Of a stretch of 43,637 nt of DNA, positions 24,913 to 32,319 are shown in pieces. Position 1 is the first letter of the stretch, and every line of letters starts with the position of its first letter. This DNA comes from an uncultured Halomicronema sp. GTDB taxonomy: Bacteria > Cyanobacteriota > Cyanobacteriia > Phormidesmidales > Phormidesmidaceae. The position numbers and the translations under genes are program-made. The notes beneath the pieces were generated by a model, which was given only the letters and a program-made list of their open reading frames with translations, searched no databases and was not told the DNA's origin. The stretch spans positions 1 through 43,637 of the forward strand of contig CALCCA010000013.1 in the NCBI GenBank assembly GCA_937899725.1, read 5' to 3'.

Positions 24913-25623
24913 TCAGTTAGGAGTGGTAGTTTCAAGTAAAATCGTTCCTACAGCCTGCCGAATTTGACGAGCAAACTCCACGGGTGGAGAAGACAAGTTC
25001 TGTTGACTAATTTCATGAATCCGCCTGAAAAACTTCTGAATCTCTGAATCGTCTGGCGGCAAACGTGATTCTAAATACTCCTGATGTGCATCCCATCGTG
25101 TTTTCATATTCTTATTGAAAGGCGGTTTATAATACACACGCGCCAATTCAATAATCCAAACTTCATAAATATTTCTATCAATTAGACCTTTCTTATAAAA
25201 GAAGAACTCTTTGGTATACAAATCCCATAATCGGTACCACCAGAGGTCTTCATTCGATTGCTCGGTTTCATTTATATATTCATCTACAGCACCAACAATG
25301 GAATGATATTGAGCTGAACAATCTAAGATTACTGATGCTTGCACAGCTTTTCGTTGTATTTCAAGAGATCGTGCCGCTGCTTCTGTAGCTTGCTGTTCAA
25401 GTTCCAGGGATTTAGCCGTTGATTCCAGAGCCTTCCTTTGGAAATGCAACGACTCAACAACTCTCCCAAGCTGTCTCCATGCCAAAAAAATTCCTATTAG
25501 TGCTGCAAAACTAGCAGAAATACTAGCGACACTTTCCAAAACTGGAACAATACCGCTCTGGTTGCTTGGATTCGGCTGAACTTGGGCAATAAGGTGAAGA
25601 TTTTCTTGGGAATCAGTCAACAT
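24913..25623 (-). CDS. Membrane-anchored coiled-coil protein, function unknown
   Basis: 236 residues. One membrane helix at about 27-48 (LESVASISASFAALIGIFLA), then a coiled coil at about 50-95 built of repeated Leu-Glu-x-Gln-x-Lys/Ala patterns, and a C-terminal helical domain with many aromatics (WWYRLWDLYTKEFFFYKK). The layout resembles the DUF4760-like family of single-pass cytoplasmic proteins, but I am not sure of the match. Base composition is more AT-rich than the mobilisation genes. It lies between the relaxase and the copy B cassette and may be independent cargo. Confidence 0.65.
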   Translation of the reverse strand: MLTDSQENLHLIAQVQPNPSNQSGIVPVLESVASISASFAALIGIFLAWRQLGRVVESLHFQRKALESTAKSLELEQQATEAAARSLEIQRKAVQASVILDCSAQYHSIVGAVDEYINETEQSNEDLWWYRLWDLYTKEFFFYKKGLIDRNIYEVWIIELARVYYKPPFNKNMKTRWDAHQEYLESRLPPDDSEIQKFFRRIHEISQQNLSSPPVEFARQIRQAVGTILLETTTPN

Positions 25624-25841
25624 GTGTCTTGTGAAATGTGCTGGCTAATCGAAAACGATTTAGCCGTTTCGTATAAACCTCCACGTAACACTTCTGAATT
25701 CCGTACGCCAAATGTTAATTTTCTCTTTGGAGAAATTTGCGTGTAGCTGTAGCCGCTTGGAAATAAGCAACTCATCAACGTGTGGATCGATATCTATCTG
25801 TAGTGACCGCAACGTGGATTATGCACGGCTGCGTTCTGATG

Positions 25842-26132
25842 TGGCCAGCTAAGGTTGTGAGCTGGCCAGATGCTCATTCAAGCAGTAGATCGCGGTGTCA
25901 ATGCCTGCTGCTGTTTGCACATTGGCATCTTGCAAACCTTCAGCTAAACAGTGTTCCAGATAGCCCAGCTCAATCACGAGACGTTTCGCGGTCGCCCGTA
26001 GGCGGCGCTGACGGGCAGTTAAGCGGGTGGATAAGACGGCAGTGGTTTGCATTGGTCGAGTCCTCAGTTAGAAGGGCACACCGCAGTGATATCGCGCCTC
26101 CACTTGTTGCAACTAGCTCCAAATTCTCAACA
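25842..26132 (-). repeat. Duplicated small-protein cassette, copy B (inverted to copy A)
   Basis: Same order as copy A, read on the minus strand: conserved leader 26132-26053, gene 26052-25849, and a perfect 9-bp inverted repeat TGGCCAGCT (25842-25850) with AGCTGGCCA (25860-25868) at the 3' end. Confidence 0.75.
25849..26052 (-). CDS. Small conserved protein of unknown function, copy B
   Basis: 67 residues, paralogue of the protein at 20291-20488: RQRRLRATAKRLVIELGYLE, then HCLAEGLQDANVQTAAGIDT and CLNEHL. Preceded by GAGGACTCGACC as in copy A. The hairpin at its end overlaps the stop and probably terminates transcription. Unknown function; conservation of leader, frame and 3' hairpin after divergence argues for selection. 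Confidence 0.7.
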   Translation of the reverse strand: MQTTAVLSTRLTARQRRLRATAKRLVIELGYLEHCLAEGLQDANVQTAAGIDTAIYCLNEHLASSQP

Positions 26133-26387
26133 GGCCCGCTGTTACAAAGATTGAGTTGCCATACCATTGCTGGTGATCTGTCTGATGGCGTTTGGCATTG
26201 TCTGATTCGTCGGGATGGGAATCGCTCTACATCTTTGGCTGTGTGCCCTTGGTGGCCGGAATGACGCTGAAGCAGCTTGGTTCTGTGAGGGGAGCGAGGA
26301 AGCGGCTAGGTGGGTGACCTCTCGCTAACCAAAGACTACAAGCAGGGAAGTCTAACCCAAGCTTAAATCTTCTAATCACTCCTGATG

Positions 26388-26954
26388 TCAACAACGATTG
26401 TGGATTGAAACCGATAGGTCAATAACAGTAGCGTTTGCATCATCAGGGCAGGTATGGGATGCATAATCTTCCTGCAAATCAGCCAGTGATTTGCCATAGA
26501 TTTGTTTTGCCTGACACTCTTCGCTCTTTGACCAAAAGCCACGACCAATCAGAGAAACAGCTAAATGCATGAGACGAATGCGCCAGAGGGGAGCATTCGT
26601 TTGCTTAAACTGAACGGCAGTCGTGTACGTTACATCGGCAAATAAGTCATCTGCCTCGTTTTTAGAAAGTTCCTTTTTCTTTAACTGGCCGTCTTCCACC
26701 AAAAAGGCATGACCAAAAGCATACGCAAAGTCGTGAATAACGGCTCCATTATTCCAAGATCCCCACTGAATCCACCATATCCAGCGTGGAATACTGGCTA
26801 AATCGTAGATGAAGCCTTTTGGAATACCCCACTTTTGACCTAGATGATCTTCGTAGATCCACCAAGCATCTAGAGAAAATATTTTGTCACCTGCGGTGAT
26901 TAGAAGTTCTGGTTTACCTAAGCAAATGACCTTTCCTGATTTTGGAGTGTACAT
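26388..26954 (-). CDS. DUF1353-family protein
   Basis: 188 residues. The DUF1353 core is visible: IPKGFIYDLASIPRWIWW followed by NNGAVIHDFAYAF, then KNEADDLFADVTY. Members are small proteins common in phages and plasmids, sometimes near lysis genes; the activity is not firmly known, although the conserved His-Asp suggests a hydrolase-like site. No signal peptide. It stands alone, with the direct repeats at 27010-27085 just upstream. Confidence 0.8.
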   Translation of the reverse strand: MYTPKSGKVICLGKPELLITAGDKIFSLDAWWIYEDHLGQKWGIPKGFIYDLASIPRWIWWIQWGSWNNGAVIHDFAYAFGHAFLVEDGQLKKKELSKNEADDLFADVTYTTAVQFKQTNAPLWRIRLMHLAVSLIGRGFWSKSEECQAKQIYGKSLADLQEDYASHTCPDDANATVIDLSVSIHNRC

Positions 26955-27009
26955 GTTTGGATTGAACCTTCTAAGAGTTGTTGAAATGGCTTTTGTCCGT
27001 TGTGACTTT

Positions 27010-27085
27010 CCTCATATAGTCCCTACAAAGGGAGTTTTCTTAATTACGGAGGGAGTGTTCCTCATACAGGCACTACGAAGGGTGT
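27010..27085. repeat. Pair of imperfect direct repeats upstream of the DUF1353 gene
   Basis: TCATATAGTCCCTACAAAGG at 27012-27031 and TCATACAGGCACTACGAAGG at 27062-27081 (5 mismatches over 24 bp when extended), 50 bp apart and therefore on nearly the same helix face. Could be an operator; alternatively a duplication remnant. Confidence 0.4.
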
Positions 27086-27222
27086 CCTACACGTGTGCTT
27101 TGTCTAGTTGGAGTCAATCAGGGCAATCTCTAGGTAGATGCTTCATTTTGATCGACTTTCAACCGCATCGCTTTGATGGGGATGACGACGGGATTGGATG
27201 CGAGAGCTAAGGGTGCTTTGCT

Positions 27223-27825
27223 ATGTGGTGGAAGAAACCAGGACTCGTAGCGCTGTTGATTTTGGTGGCCGTTGGGTTGCTAATCCGGTTTTGGCCAGAG
27301 TTGATACCTAGCCTGGCATCGCGAGATATCACCTCAAATACGATGCCTGACAGTGAGGTTTACTATCTCGTCGAGGGCAGTGTCTATGACGGCGATACGC
27401 TACGAGTTAAGCGCTGTGGTGAACAGTGCGAGGATCTGAAGATCCGGCTGTGTGGCATCGATGCGCCTGAAATGGATCAGCCGATGAGCGCAGCTGCGCG
27501 GAACCATTTGCGATCGCTCATTAACCAGGGCGACGGTACGTTACTTGTGTTGCCTGTCGAGCAAGATCGCTACGGCCGCACGGTGGCTGAAATCTTTGTG
27601 CCGGTGGTGGGGCAAGAGTCCGAGATTCACCTGACCTCTCAAATGGTTATGGATGGCTATGCCTACCACTACGAGCGATACAGCGGTGGGTGCCCTAATG
27701 GTCAGCTCTTAGCAGGCGTTGAGGAGCAGGCGCGATCGCTGAGCGCGGGTGTGTGTGGTGGCGTTGAAGCAATTGGGGAGTGTGAGAGGCGCGCGGAAGC
27801 TATTAGGGCAATTGGTATCGATTAG
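27223..27825 (+). CDS. Staphylococcal-nuclease-like (thermonuclease family) protein
   Basis: 200 residues. An N-terminal membrane/signal segment (LVALLILVAVGLLIRFW) places the enzyme outside the cytoplasmic membrane. The SNase domain follows: GSVYDGDTLRVKRCGEQC, the catalytic Arg/Asp region IRLCGIDAPEMDQP, and EQDRYGRTVAEIF with the second catalytic Arg. Cys pairs in the domain and tail suggest disulfides. Such nucleases degrade DNA and RNA in a Ca-dependent way and are frequent on cyanobacterial plasmids. A strong hairpin follows the stop. Confidence 0.9.
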   Translation: MWWKKPGLVALLILVAVGLLIRFWPELIPSLASRDITSNTMPDSEVYYLVEGSVYDGDTLRVKRCGEQCEDLKIRLCGIDAPEMDQPMSAAARNHLRSLINQGDGTLLVLPVEQDRYGRTVAEIFVPVVGQESEIHLTSQMVMDGYAYHYERYSGGCPNGQLLAGVEEQARSLSAGVCGGVEAIGECERRAEAIRAIGID

Positions 27826-27829
27826 AAAA

Positions 27830-27853
27830 GGCCGGTGATATTGACCACCGGCC
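27830..27853. terminator. Hairpin after the SNase-like gene
   Basis: GGCCGGTG (27830-27837) pairs with CACCGGCC (27846-27853), 8-bp GC-rich stem with 8-base loop, directly after the stop. No T-tract on either strand, so termination would be weak or factor-dependent; it lies between converging genes. Confidence 0.6.
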
Positions 27854-27894
27854 CATCTTCAATAAGCACGATTAACGATATCTACCTTGGTGAG

Positions 27895-28185
27895 TTAGTC
27901 TTTGTTCACGGGTTCTATGAGTAATGCACCTCCTTGGCGACCAGTGACTTTCACCTCATCACCTGGATCGAGATTTAGGACAACTTGGGAGCGGGCTATC
28001 CAAAAGGTGGCCATAGACTTTACTCGCCACTCTCGTCCTGGTTTCAACACCTTAGTGACCTCCCCGGCAATCTCGACATCGGAGTCAAGCACTCTCGGTG
28101 TCCAGACTAATGCATCTGATTTTGGCACTCGTCTATTCCATACTCTCCATACGGATAGTAAGTGGGCGATATATGTGGGTATCAT
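27895..28185 (-). CDS. NfeD-like OB-fold protein
   Basis: 96 residues. The C-terminal 55 residues match the NfeD soluble OB-fold: EIAGEVTKVLKPGREWRVKS, then TFWIARSQ and LDPGDEVKVTGRQGGALLIE. NfeD domains usually accompany stomatin-like membrane proteases; here there is no partner gene. The first 35 residues are not typical, so the true start may be internal. Confidence 0.65.
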   Translation of the reverse strand: MIPTYIAHLLSVWRVWNRRVPKSDALVWTPRVLDSDVEIAGEVTKVLKPGREWRVKSMATFWIARSQVVLNLDPGDEVKVTGRQGGALLIEPVNKD

Positions 28186-28236
28186 CTCAATCTTCTCCTA
28201 CAAATGAGCAGTGATATAGAAGCACTCCAATCAGTC

Positions 28237-28812
28237 TTAGACGGCTTGAAGACCTCTAAGGTGAGGCATTTTCAAGACCTTCTGTGAGGGTTTGAGAGTA
28301 AGTACCGAATGATGTTGTGTCCAATGCTGAAGGATCTTTCTAGCGGACCAATCTAAGCGATTAGTTACAAATGCAATGAAAGAACCTTTTTTTTGGGGAT
28401 TGTCGAAATAAACAACAAATCTGACCTTGCCAAAACCGACGACTTGAAGACTGCAGGTATAACTCCAATATGTATGCTGGGCAACACTAATGTCTTGGTA
28501 AGGAGCTTGGCAAGTTAATTTAACGAGGTCAGATATCGCTAGATTGCAGGATTTCTGACGCTTTAATCGTTTGACCCTTGGCAAGCTTAATCTGTATAGC
28601 TCAATTTCCCGATCAGCTTGGAGTAAGCCAATCCAGTCGTAATTTCGCTCGTTGCAGTAATCCACCATCTCTGGGGCTACCCAACGACCGTCCATTAGGC
28701 AAATTTTGGATTGATTGGCAGCAGGTTCAAGCAGGACAAAATTGGATGTTCTCATTGGGTTACCCTCATCAAAATAGACTGAATTCGTGCTTTGTTTTGA
28801 TGTGAGACTCAA
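28237..28812 (-). pseudogene. Central fragment of a DDE transposase (IS701/IS4-like)
   Basis: 191 codons with transposase-like features: MDGRWVAPEMVDYCNERNYD with an Asp in the second-Asp region, IGLLQADREIELYRLSLPR, then SFIAFVTNRLDWSARKILQH near the third catalytic block. The N-terminal catalytic Asp and the C-terminal Glu region are missing, and the frame ends in unrelated sequence, so it is a decayed fragment. It interrupts the cargo region between the NfeD-like gene and the sigma-factor operon. Confidence 0.55.
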
Positions 28813-29108
28813 TGCATGAATGTTACAGAAGTCTAGAGAGCTATCATCGTTTACTAGCTCAATGGCTAAATGCCAACAATTTCAGCTCCTAGCGTTGGGA
28901 AAATGTTGATTTACGACTTTGTTTACATCAACCGTTTTTGTGCTTGATGATACCTTTTGTAAGGTCAAAAGAAAAAATAGATGTCTGTAACGTTTGGGAT
29001 CTGAAGTACACATTGAGATATAGCGCTTTGAAATTGCTAGTTTGTCAACCAACTCTGTAGATCAATCGGCGACGAGGAGTCATCGTACTCAAAAGGAGAA
29101 TAGTTAGT
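28813..29108. other. Intergenic region upstream of the peptidoglycan-binding/sigma operon
   Basis: 296 bp, AT-rich, no gene. AAAGGAGAA lies about 11 bases before the start at 29109. The promoter must be here, but no confident -35/-10 pair was seen. Confidence 0.4.
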
Positions 29109-29702
29109 ATGGAATATCCTTCAAGCAATACATCTGCCAGTTTGACTGCCGCCAGTCAGCAACATAAAGAAAAGCTGGCCGAATACTATCGGCTGTCTCT
29201 ATGTGGTGAATTATCTGACGAGGATGCTGAGAGGCTGGAATGGATTTACAAAGAGGCCGAGTCTGATCCTTGTCTAAATTTCTTCATTGAAGAAATTGAT
29301 TACTTGATAAATCACAGGCTTGACCTGCTTAATGCAAACCATCATCTGGAGTACGAAAACCAAAAGTCCTGGCTTCGAGAGCATCTTCAAGAAGTTCCTC
29401 TCGATGAAGATGATCGCAAAGAAATGCAGAAACTCCTTCGAGAGTTTAACTATTATAAAGGACCCATCGATGGTGTTATTGGAGTTCGTTCGACAGAAGC
29501 AATTCAGAAATTTCATCACGATGCTCAGCGTACGTTAGCTGAGAAAGGTTTTTATCATCAAGAAATCGATGGGATATTCGGGATGAGTTCAGTTGCTGCA
29601 GTTAAGCAATTTCAGAAGACGGAAAAACTCAAAGAAGATGGAGTGCTGGGGAGAGAGACATCTGTAAAGTTATGGACATCTAGGGGGTCAAATGAGCTAT
29701 AA
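29109..29702 (+). CDS. Peptidoglycan-binding-domain protein coupled to a sigma factor
   Basis: 197 residues. The N-terminal 95 residues are acidic and helical with no known domain (LSLCGELSDEDAERLEWIYK). Two C-terminal PG_binding_1-type repeats follow: LLREFNYYKGPIDGVIGVRS then AIQKFHHDA, and GFYHQEIDGIFGMSSVAAVK then QFQKTEKLKEDGVLG. No signal peptide, so it is likely cytoplasmic, unusual for this fold. Strong ribosome binding site (AAAGGAGAA). Its last 11 bases overlap the sigma-factor gene, so the products probably work together; an anti-sigma or sensing role is a possibility, not shown. Confidence 0.8.
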   Translation: MEYPSSNTSASLTAASQQHKEKLAEYYRLSLCGELSDEDAERLEWIYKEAESDPCLNFFIEEIDYLINHRLDLLNANHHLEYENQKSWLREHLQEVPLDEDDRKEMQKLLREFNYYKGPIDGVIGVRSTEAIQKFHHDAQRTLAEKGFYHQEIDGIFGMSSVAAVKQFQKTEKLKEDGVLGRETSVKLWTSRGSNEL

Positions 29703-30558
29703 GTTCAAAGTTCGTTTCAATAGCGAATTTAAAAACATTGAAGAGTTTAATGCTTGGATCAAAGATTCATTGGCTCGCCACGAAGTAAATGAAAAGTATA
29801 CGCTCGATCTAATCATTTCCTGCATTTCTCAGGACTGCAACGTTTTTCAGGCGGCTTCCCAAGCTTCTGATGTGGAAGTTGCGCTCTTGAAGACTACATT
29901 CCTGGAGATCATTGATTACATCAAGCGAAACTCAAGATCTGATAAAGAACGAAATCGCCGGAAATTTGATCAGGCTATTCAATCGTTGTTTGATGGGTCT
30001 AATGAGAATGCCTCAAACTTTTTCGCTTCGATTACTCGACAGCTTTATCAATTTGGTCTGGGTAGAACCTATGACGCGAAAGAGATAATTGCAGAGGCAT
30101 ATGCCCGAGGCGTCAAAAGCATCAACTCTGGCAACAATATCCATAATCCTTTGGGGTGGGTGCGAAGAACTGCTCTATACGTTATACGAGAGTTCAAACG
30201 TGAGCAGCAAAGGGCCGATAATCCAAAAATTGTCAGGTTACCTTGGTCTCCTGGTGGCATTGTCTTTTCAGAGTTGATGCTTGAAGAAGATTTCCTGACT
30301 GTACAGACTGCGGTACAGCAGTTGAGTACAGAAGAGCAGGAGATCCTCTCTCAAAGAATCATCGAAGACCTTTCTTGGAAAGAGATTGGGCAAAACCTCC
30401 TTGATTCTGAGGGTAACCCTCTCAAGGAGGGGACAGCCCGACAACGTGGGGCTCGGAGTCTGAATAAATTACGGCAGCTCTATGAGGATCTCCGCGAGGA
30501 CATCCAGATGCCTAATGACCTTGACTTTTCTGAGCCAGATGCTGCTGATGGCGCATAG
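29692..30558 (+). CDS. Sigma-70-family RNA polymerase sigma factor-like protein
   Basis: 288 residues. Region 2-like helices at about 100-170 (ITRQLYQFGLGRTYDAKEII, then NPLGWVRRTALYVIREFKRE) and a region 4 HTH at about 205-265 (LSTEEQEILSQRIIEDLSWK followed by EIGQNL, and EGTARQRGARSLNKLRQLYE). This is the two-domain plan of ECF-type sigma factors, with an extra N-terminal 95 residues. It probably directs RNA polymerase to plasmid or host promoters in response to a signal handled by the overlapping peptidoglycan-binding protein. Divergence is high, so a non-sigma DNA-binding role cannot be excluded. A strong terminator follows. Confidence 0.75.
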   Translation: MSYKFKVRFNSEFKNIEEFNAWIKDSLARHEVNEKYTLDLIISCISQDCNVFQAASQASDVEVALLKTTFLEIIDYIKRNSRSDKERNRRKFDQAIQSLFDGSNENASNFFASITRQLYQFGLGRTYDAKEIIAEAYARGVKSINSGNNIHNPLGWVRRTALYVIREFKREQQRADNPKIVRLPWSPGGIVFSELMLEEDFLTVQTAVQQLSTEEQEILSQRIIEDLSWKEIGQNLLDSEGNPLKEGTARQRGARSLNKLRQLYEDLREDIQMPNDLDFSEPDAADGA

Positions 30559-30584
30559 GGGTTTTTATTCTGCTAGATGAGGTG

Positions 30585-30625
30585 CCAAAAAATGAGGGAT
30601 GCGAACTACATCCTTCATTTTTTGG
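30585..30625. terminator. Strong bidirectional terminator
   Basis: CCAAAAAATGA (30585-30595) pairs with TCATTTTTTGG (30615-30625); the inner GGATG/CATCC extends the stem to about 16 bp with a short loop. The A- and T-tracts on both sides allow termination of the sigma-factor gene and of the converging TRADD-N-type gene. Confidence 0.85.
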
Positions 30626-30628
30626 TTA

Positions 30629-31003
30629 TTAGCTCGCTTTAGTTTGTTGAAGCTCTGTGAGCATTTGGTCTAAACGGTTGTTAGCTTGCTTCTGTCGCTC
30701 TCCTGCTTCTTTTGATAGCTGATATGAATAGACACTGGACGCAAGCCCTACGGCGGCAGTGACCGAACCTTCTGATGTCTTATCGAGTAGAACGAGGCCG
30801 GCTCCAACTAAACCGATAAGAGCGCTTGCAGTTGTCATCACAATAGCGACTGAAAAACTCCAATATGCCTGATTAGCGCTGAGTTTTGTCTGACGCACCC
30901 TCTCATGAACAACCTGATGTAATAGCTCACGTTCCTTTTCGAGATTAGAGTCTTTGGGGCTATTGTATTCTGTCATTTCTGAGTATGTTGGCTTTGCCAT
31001 CAT
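30629..31003 (-). CDS. TRADD-N-associated-type two-helix membrane protein
   Basis: 124 residues from the ATG at 31003, preceded by GAGGAAACAC; a longer start is less likely. N-terminal polar 30 residues, then LHQVVHERVRQTKLSANQAYW leading into two membrane helices (VAIVMTTASALIGLVGAGLVL and VTAAVGLASSVYSYQLS), and a coiled-coil tail (RQKQANNRLDQMLTELQQT). The pattern matches the cyanobacterial TRADD-N-associated membrane domain, which occurs in predicted conflict and signalling systems. No ATPase partner is adjacent. It may be a solo membrane effector. Confidence 0.65.
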   Translation of the reverse strand: MMAKPTYSEMTEYNSPKDSNLEKERELLHQVVHERVRQTKLSANQAYWSFSVAIVMTTASALIGLVGAGLVLLDKTSEGSVTAAVGLASSVYSYQLSKEAGERQKQANNRLDQMLTELQQTKAS

Positions 31004-31234
31004 GTGTTTCCTCCCCAGGAATTGGATATTGCCTGTGCCATTAGGCATTGCTCTTTATCTTTATGTGCGTTGGAGTGACCCTTCGATACAGATGTGGCTA
31101 GTGAGGATCTCCGTATTTATGGGAAGCACATGAGCAACTGGGAAATACTTCACGTCTGTGACAGGCATGCTGAGAAGAGATTTGTTCTTCTTTGCCCATG
31201 ATGGCGATCATCCAAACCGAGATTGCTGCCGCTG

Positions 31235-31632
31235 GCGTTCCTCTACTCTTTGACACGGCTGACCCATCGATGCCAACCTTGCGCCGCTCCGGTTCCCGTA
31301 CGAAGGTACAAAACTGCTCCCAGGAAGACATTTGACGAATACCGGCGAGAGGGAATATTAGCGAGCCAGTCATCCATGCGGGAGTGAGGTTCGCTGCGGT
31401 GAGGATGACTGTTGCACTGCTCCAAAAACTGCAGCAGCTAGACGTTAGCCTCAGCTTTGGTTTCCGGCTCCCGAAAGTGATAGAGCGTTTCGTGCATCTC
31501 CTTAACGGTGCGGAACAGGCGCTCCCCTTTTCCCTTGGACCGCGCCGTTCTCCAGTTGCCATCTTTGCCCTGGGGCATGTGGGTGCGCACCTCAAGGCCC
31601 AAAATGTAGCCCCCCAGAGTCTGTTGGAACAG
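31235..31632 (-). pseudogene. Decayed rve-type transposase, C-terminal part
   Basis: Read on the minus strand, the region encodes ERLFRTVKEMHETLYHFREP and PETKAEAN, an in-frame stop, then FLEQCNSHPHRSEPHSRMDD followed by WLANIPS, and after a frameshift SSWEQFCTFVREPERRKVGI. This is the end of an integrase-core (DDE/rve) transposase with one stop and at least one frameshift. The N-terminal half is absent. Sequence 31049-31234 beyond it holds nothing recognisable. Confidence 0.65.
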
Positions 31633-31792
31633 TCTTGAGATAGTTGGTAGTTATAGCCATTGATGAGCTTGAGCGGCGATCGCTAGCGATTCAAGCGATG
31701 ATTGATGCGCCAATCTGGGAGCCGACTTAGGATCTCCCATAAAGAATCCCCTCACCAGGGCGGCAAGGGGAATCGCGTGAAATTCCGCGCGG

Positions 31793-31930
31793 CTATTGTA
31801 ATGCCAACTTCAGCAGGTTACTGCTAGCGCTTAGTCTAGCGGCTTTGACTTCGCGCTGGGCTTGGTGGTCTTGCTGATTCAGCCATGCCGAGATCGCTTC
31901 CTGTAGCTCGGCTTCGTTTTTGAAATTCAT
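31793..31930 (-). CDS. Small 45-residue protein (overlapping frame)
   Basis: MNFKNEAELQEAISAWLNQQ then DHQAQREVKAARLSAS, highly helical and protein-like in composition. It overlaps the 3' part of the frame 31836-32150 in another register, so at most one of them, or a coupled pair, is real. A weak GGGATGG precedes the ATG. Unknown function. Confidence 0.4.
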   Translation of the reverse strand: MNFKNEAELQEAISAWLNQQDHQAQREVKAARLSASSNLLKLALQ

Positions 31931-32150
31931 TGCCCATCCCCGGTCGCAAGCCTATGTACATAGCTACCCCATGCGGTCTCGGGCTGAAATAGACGTGATT
32001 CACGGGAGTTTCAAAGCCAAACGCTGTTATCAAAAACAATATCGTTGCAATGCACCCGACACCACCAGACCACCAGGCCAACCACATGAGCCAGCCGGGG
32101 ATGAAGATGTCGTCAATATTGGTCTTTTGGTCAATGTGGCGATCGCTCAT
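31836..32150 (-). CDS. Small membrane protein at the end of the transfer-like operon
   Basis: 104 residues. Residues 15-46 form a membrane helix region (GWLMWLAWWSGGVGCIATILF). The first 70 residues look natural; the last 30 are low-complexity Arg/Ser/Pro and overlap the 45-codon frame, so the true product may end differently. It follows the P-loop ATPase gene after the repeat block 32168-32319, on the same strand. Unknown function. Confidence 0.5.
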   Translation of the reverse strand: MSDRHIDQKTNIDDIFIPGWLMWLAWWSGGVGCIATILFLITAFGFETPVNHVYFSPRPHGVAMYIGLRPGMGNEFQKRSRATGSDLGMAESARPPSPARSQSR

Positions 32151-32167
32151 TTTGTGACCTCAAGGAG

Positions 32168-32319
32168 TGTGCCAGTTGGGTGTAGGTGGTGTAGGTACCT
32201 ACGGTGTAGGTGAGGGTGAGGGTACCTACACCGTAGGTGGCGTAGTTTGGCTGTAGGTGAGGGTACCTACACCCTCTTTTTGGAGTTCACCTACACCCGC
32301 ACCTACGGTGTGCCAGTTG
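32168..32319. repeat. Iteron-like GTAGGTACCTAC repeat block
   Basis: A 152-bp block bounded by TGTGCCAGTTG at 32168-32178 and 32309-32319. Inside are many copies of GGTGTAGGT or its complement ACCTACACC, two GGGTACCTACAC units, a GTAGGTACCTAC palindrome and an ACCTACACCGTAGGT palindrome. The right edge overlaps the stop of the ATPase gene. Could be a replication or transfer origin, or a regulator-binding array; its position in an operon gap argues for protein binding. Function unknown. Confidence 0.6.

Noticed and set aside
26884-27210. A 108-codon plus-strand frame before the SNase-like gene
   Set aside because: It overlaps the DUF1353 gene and the direct repeats, has no recognisable fold and low-complexity composition; treated as a chance frame.
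32168-32319. Repeat block as a CRISPR array
   Set aside because: Words occur in both orientations and overlap; there are no regular spacers.
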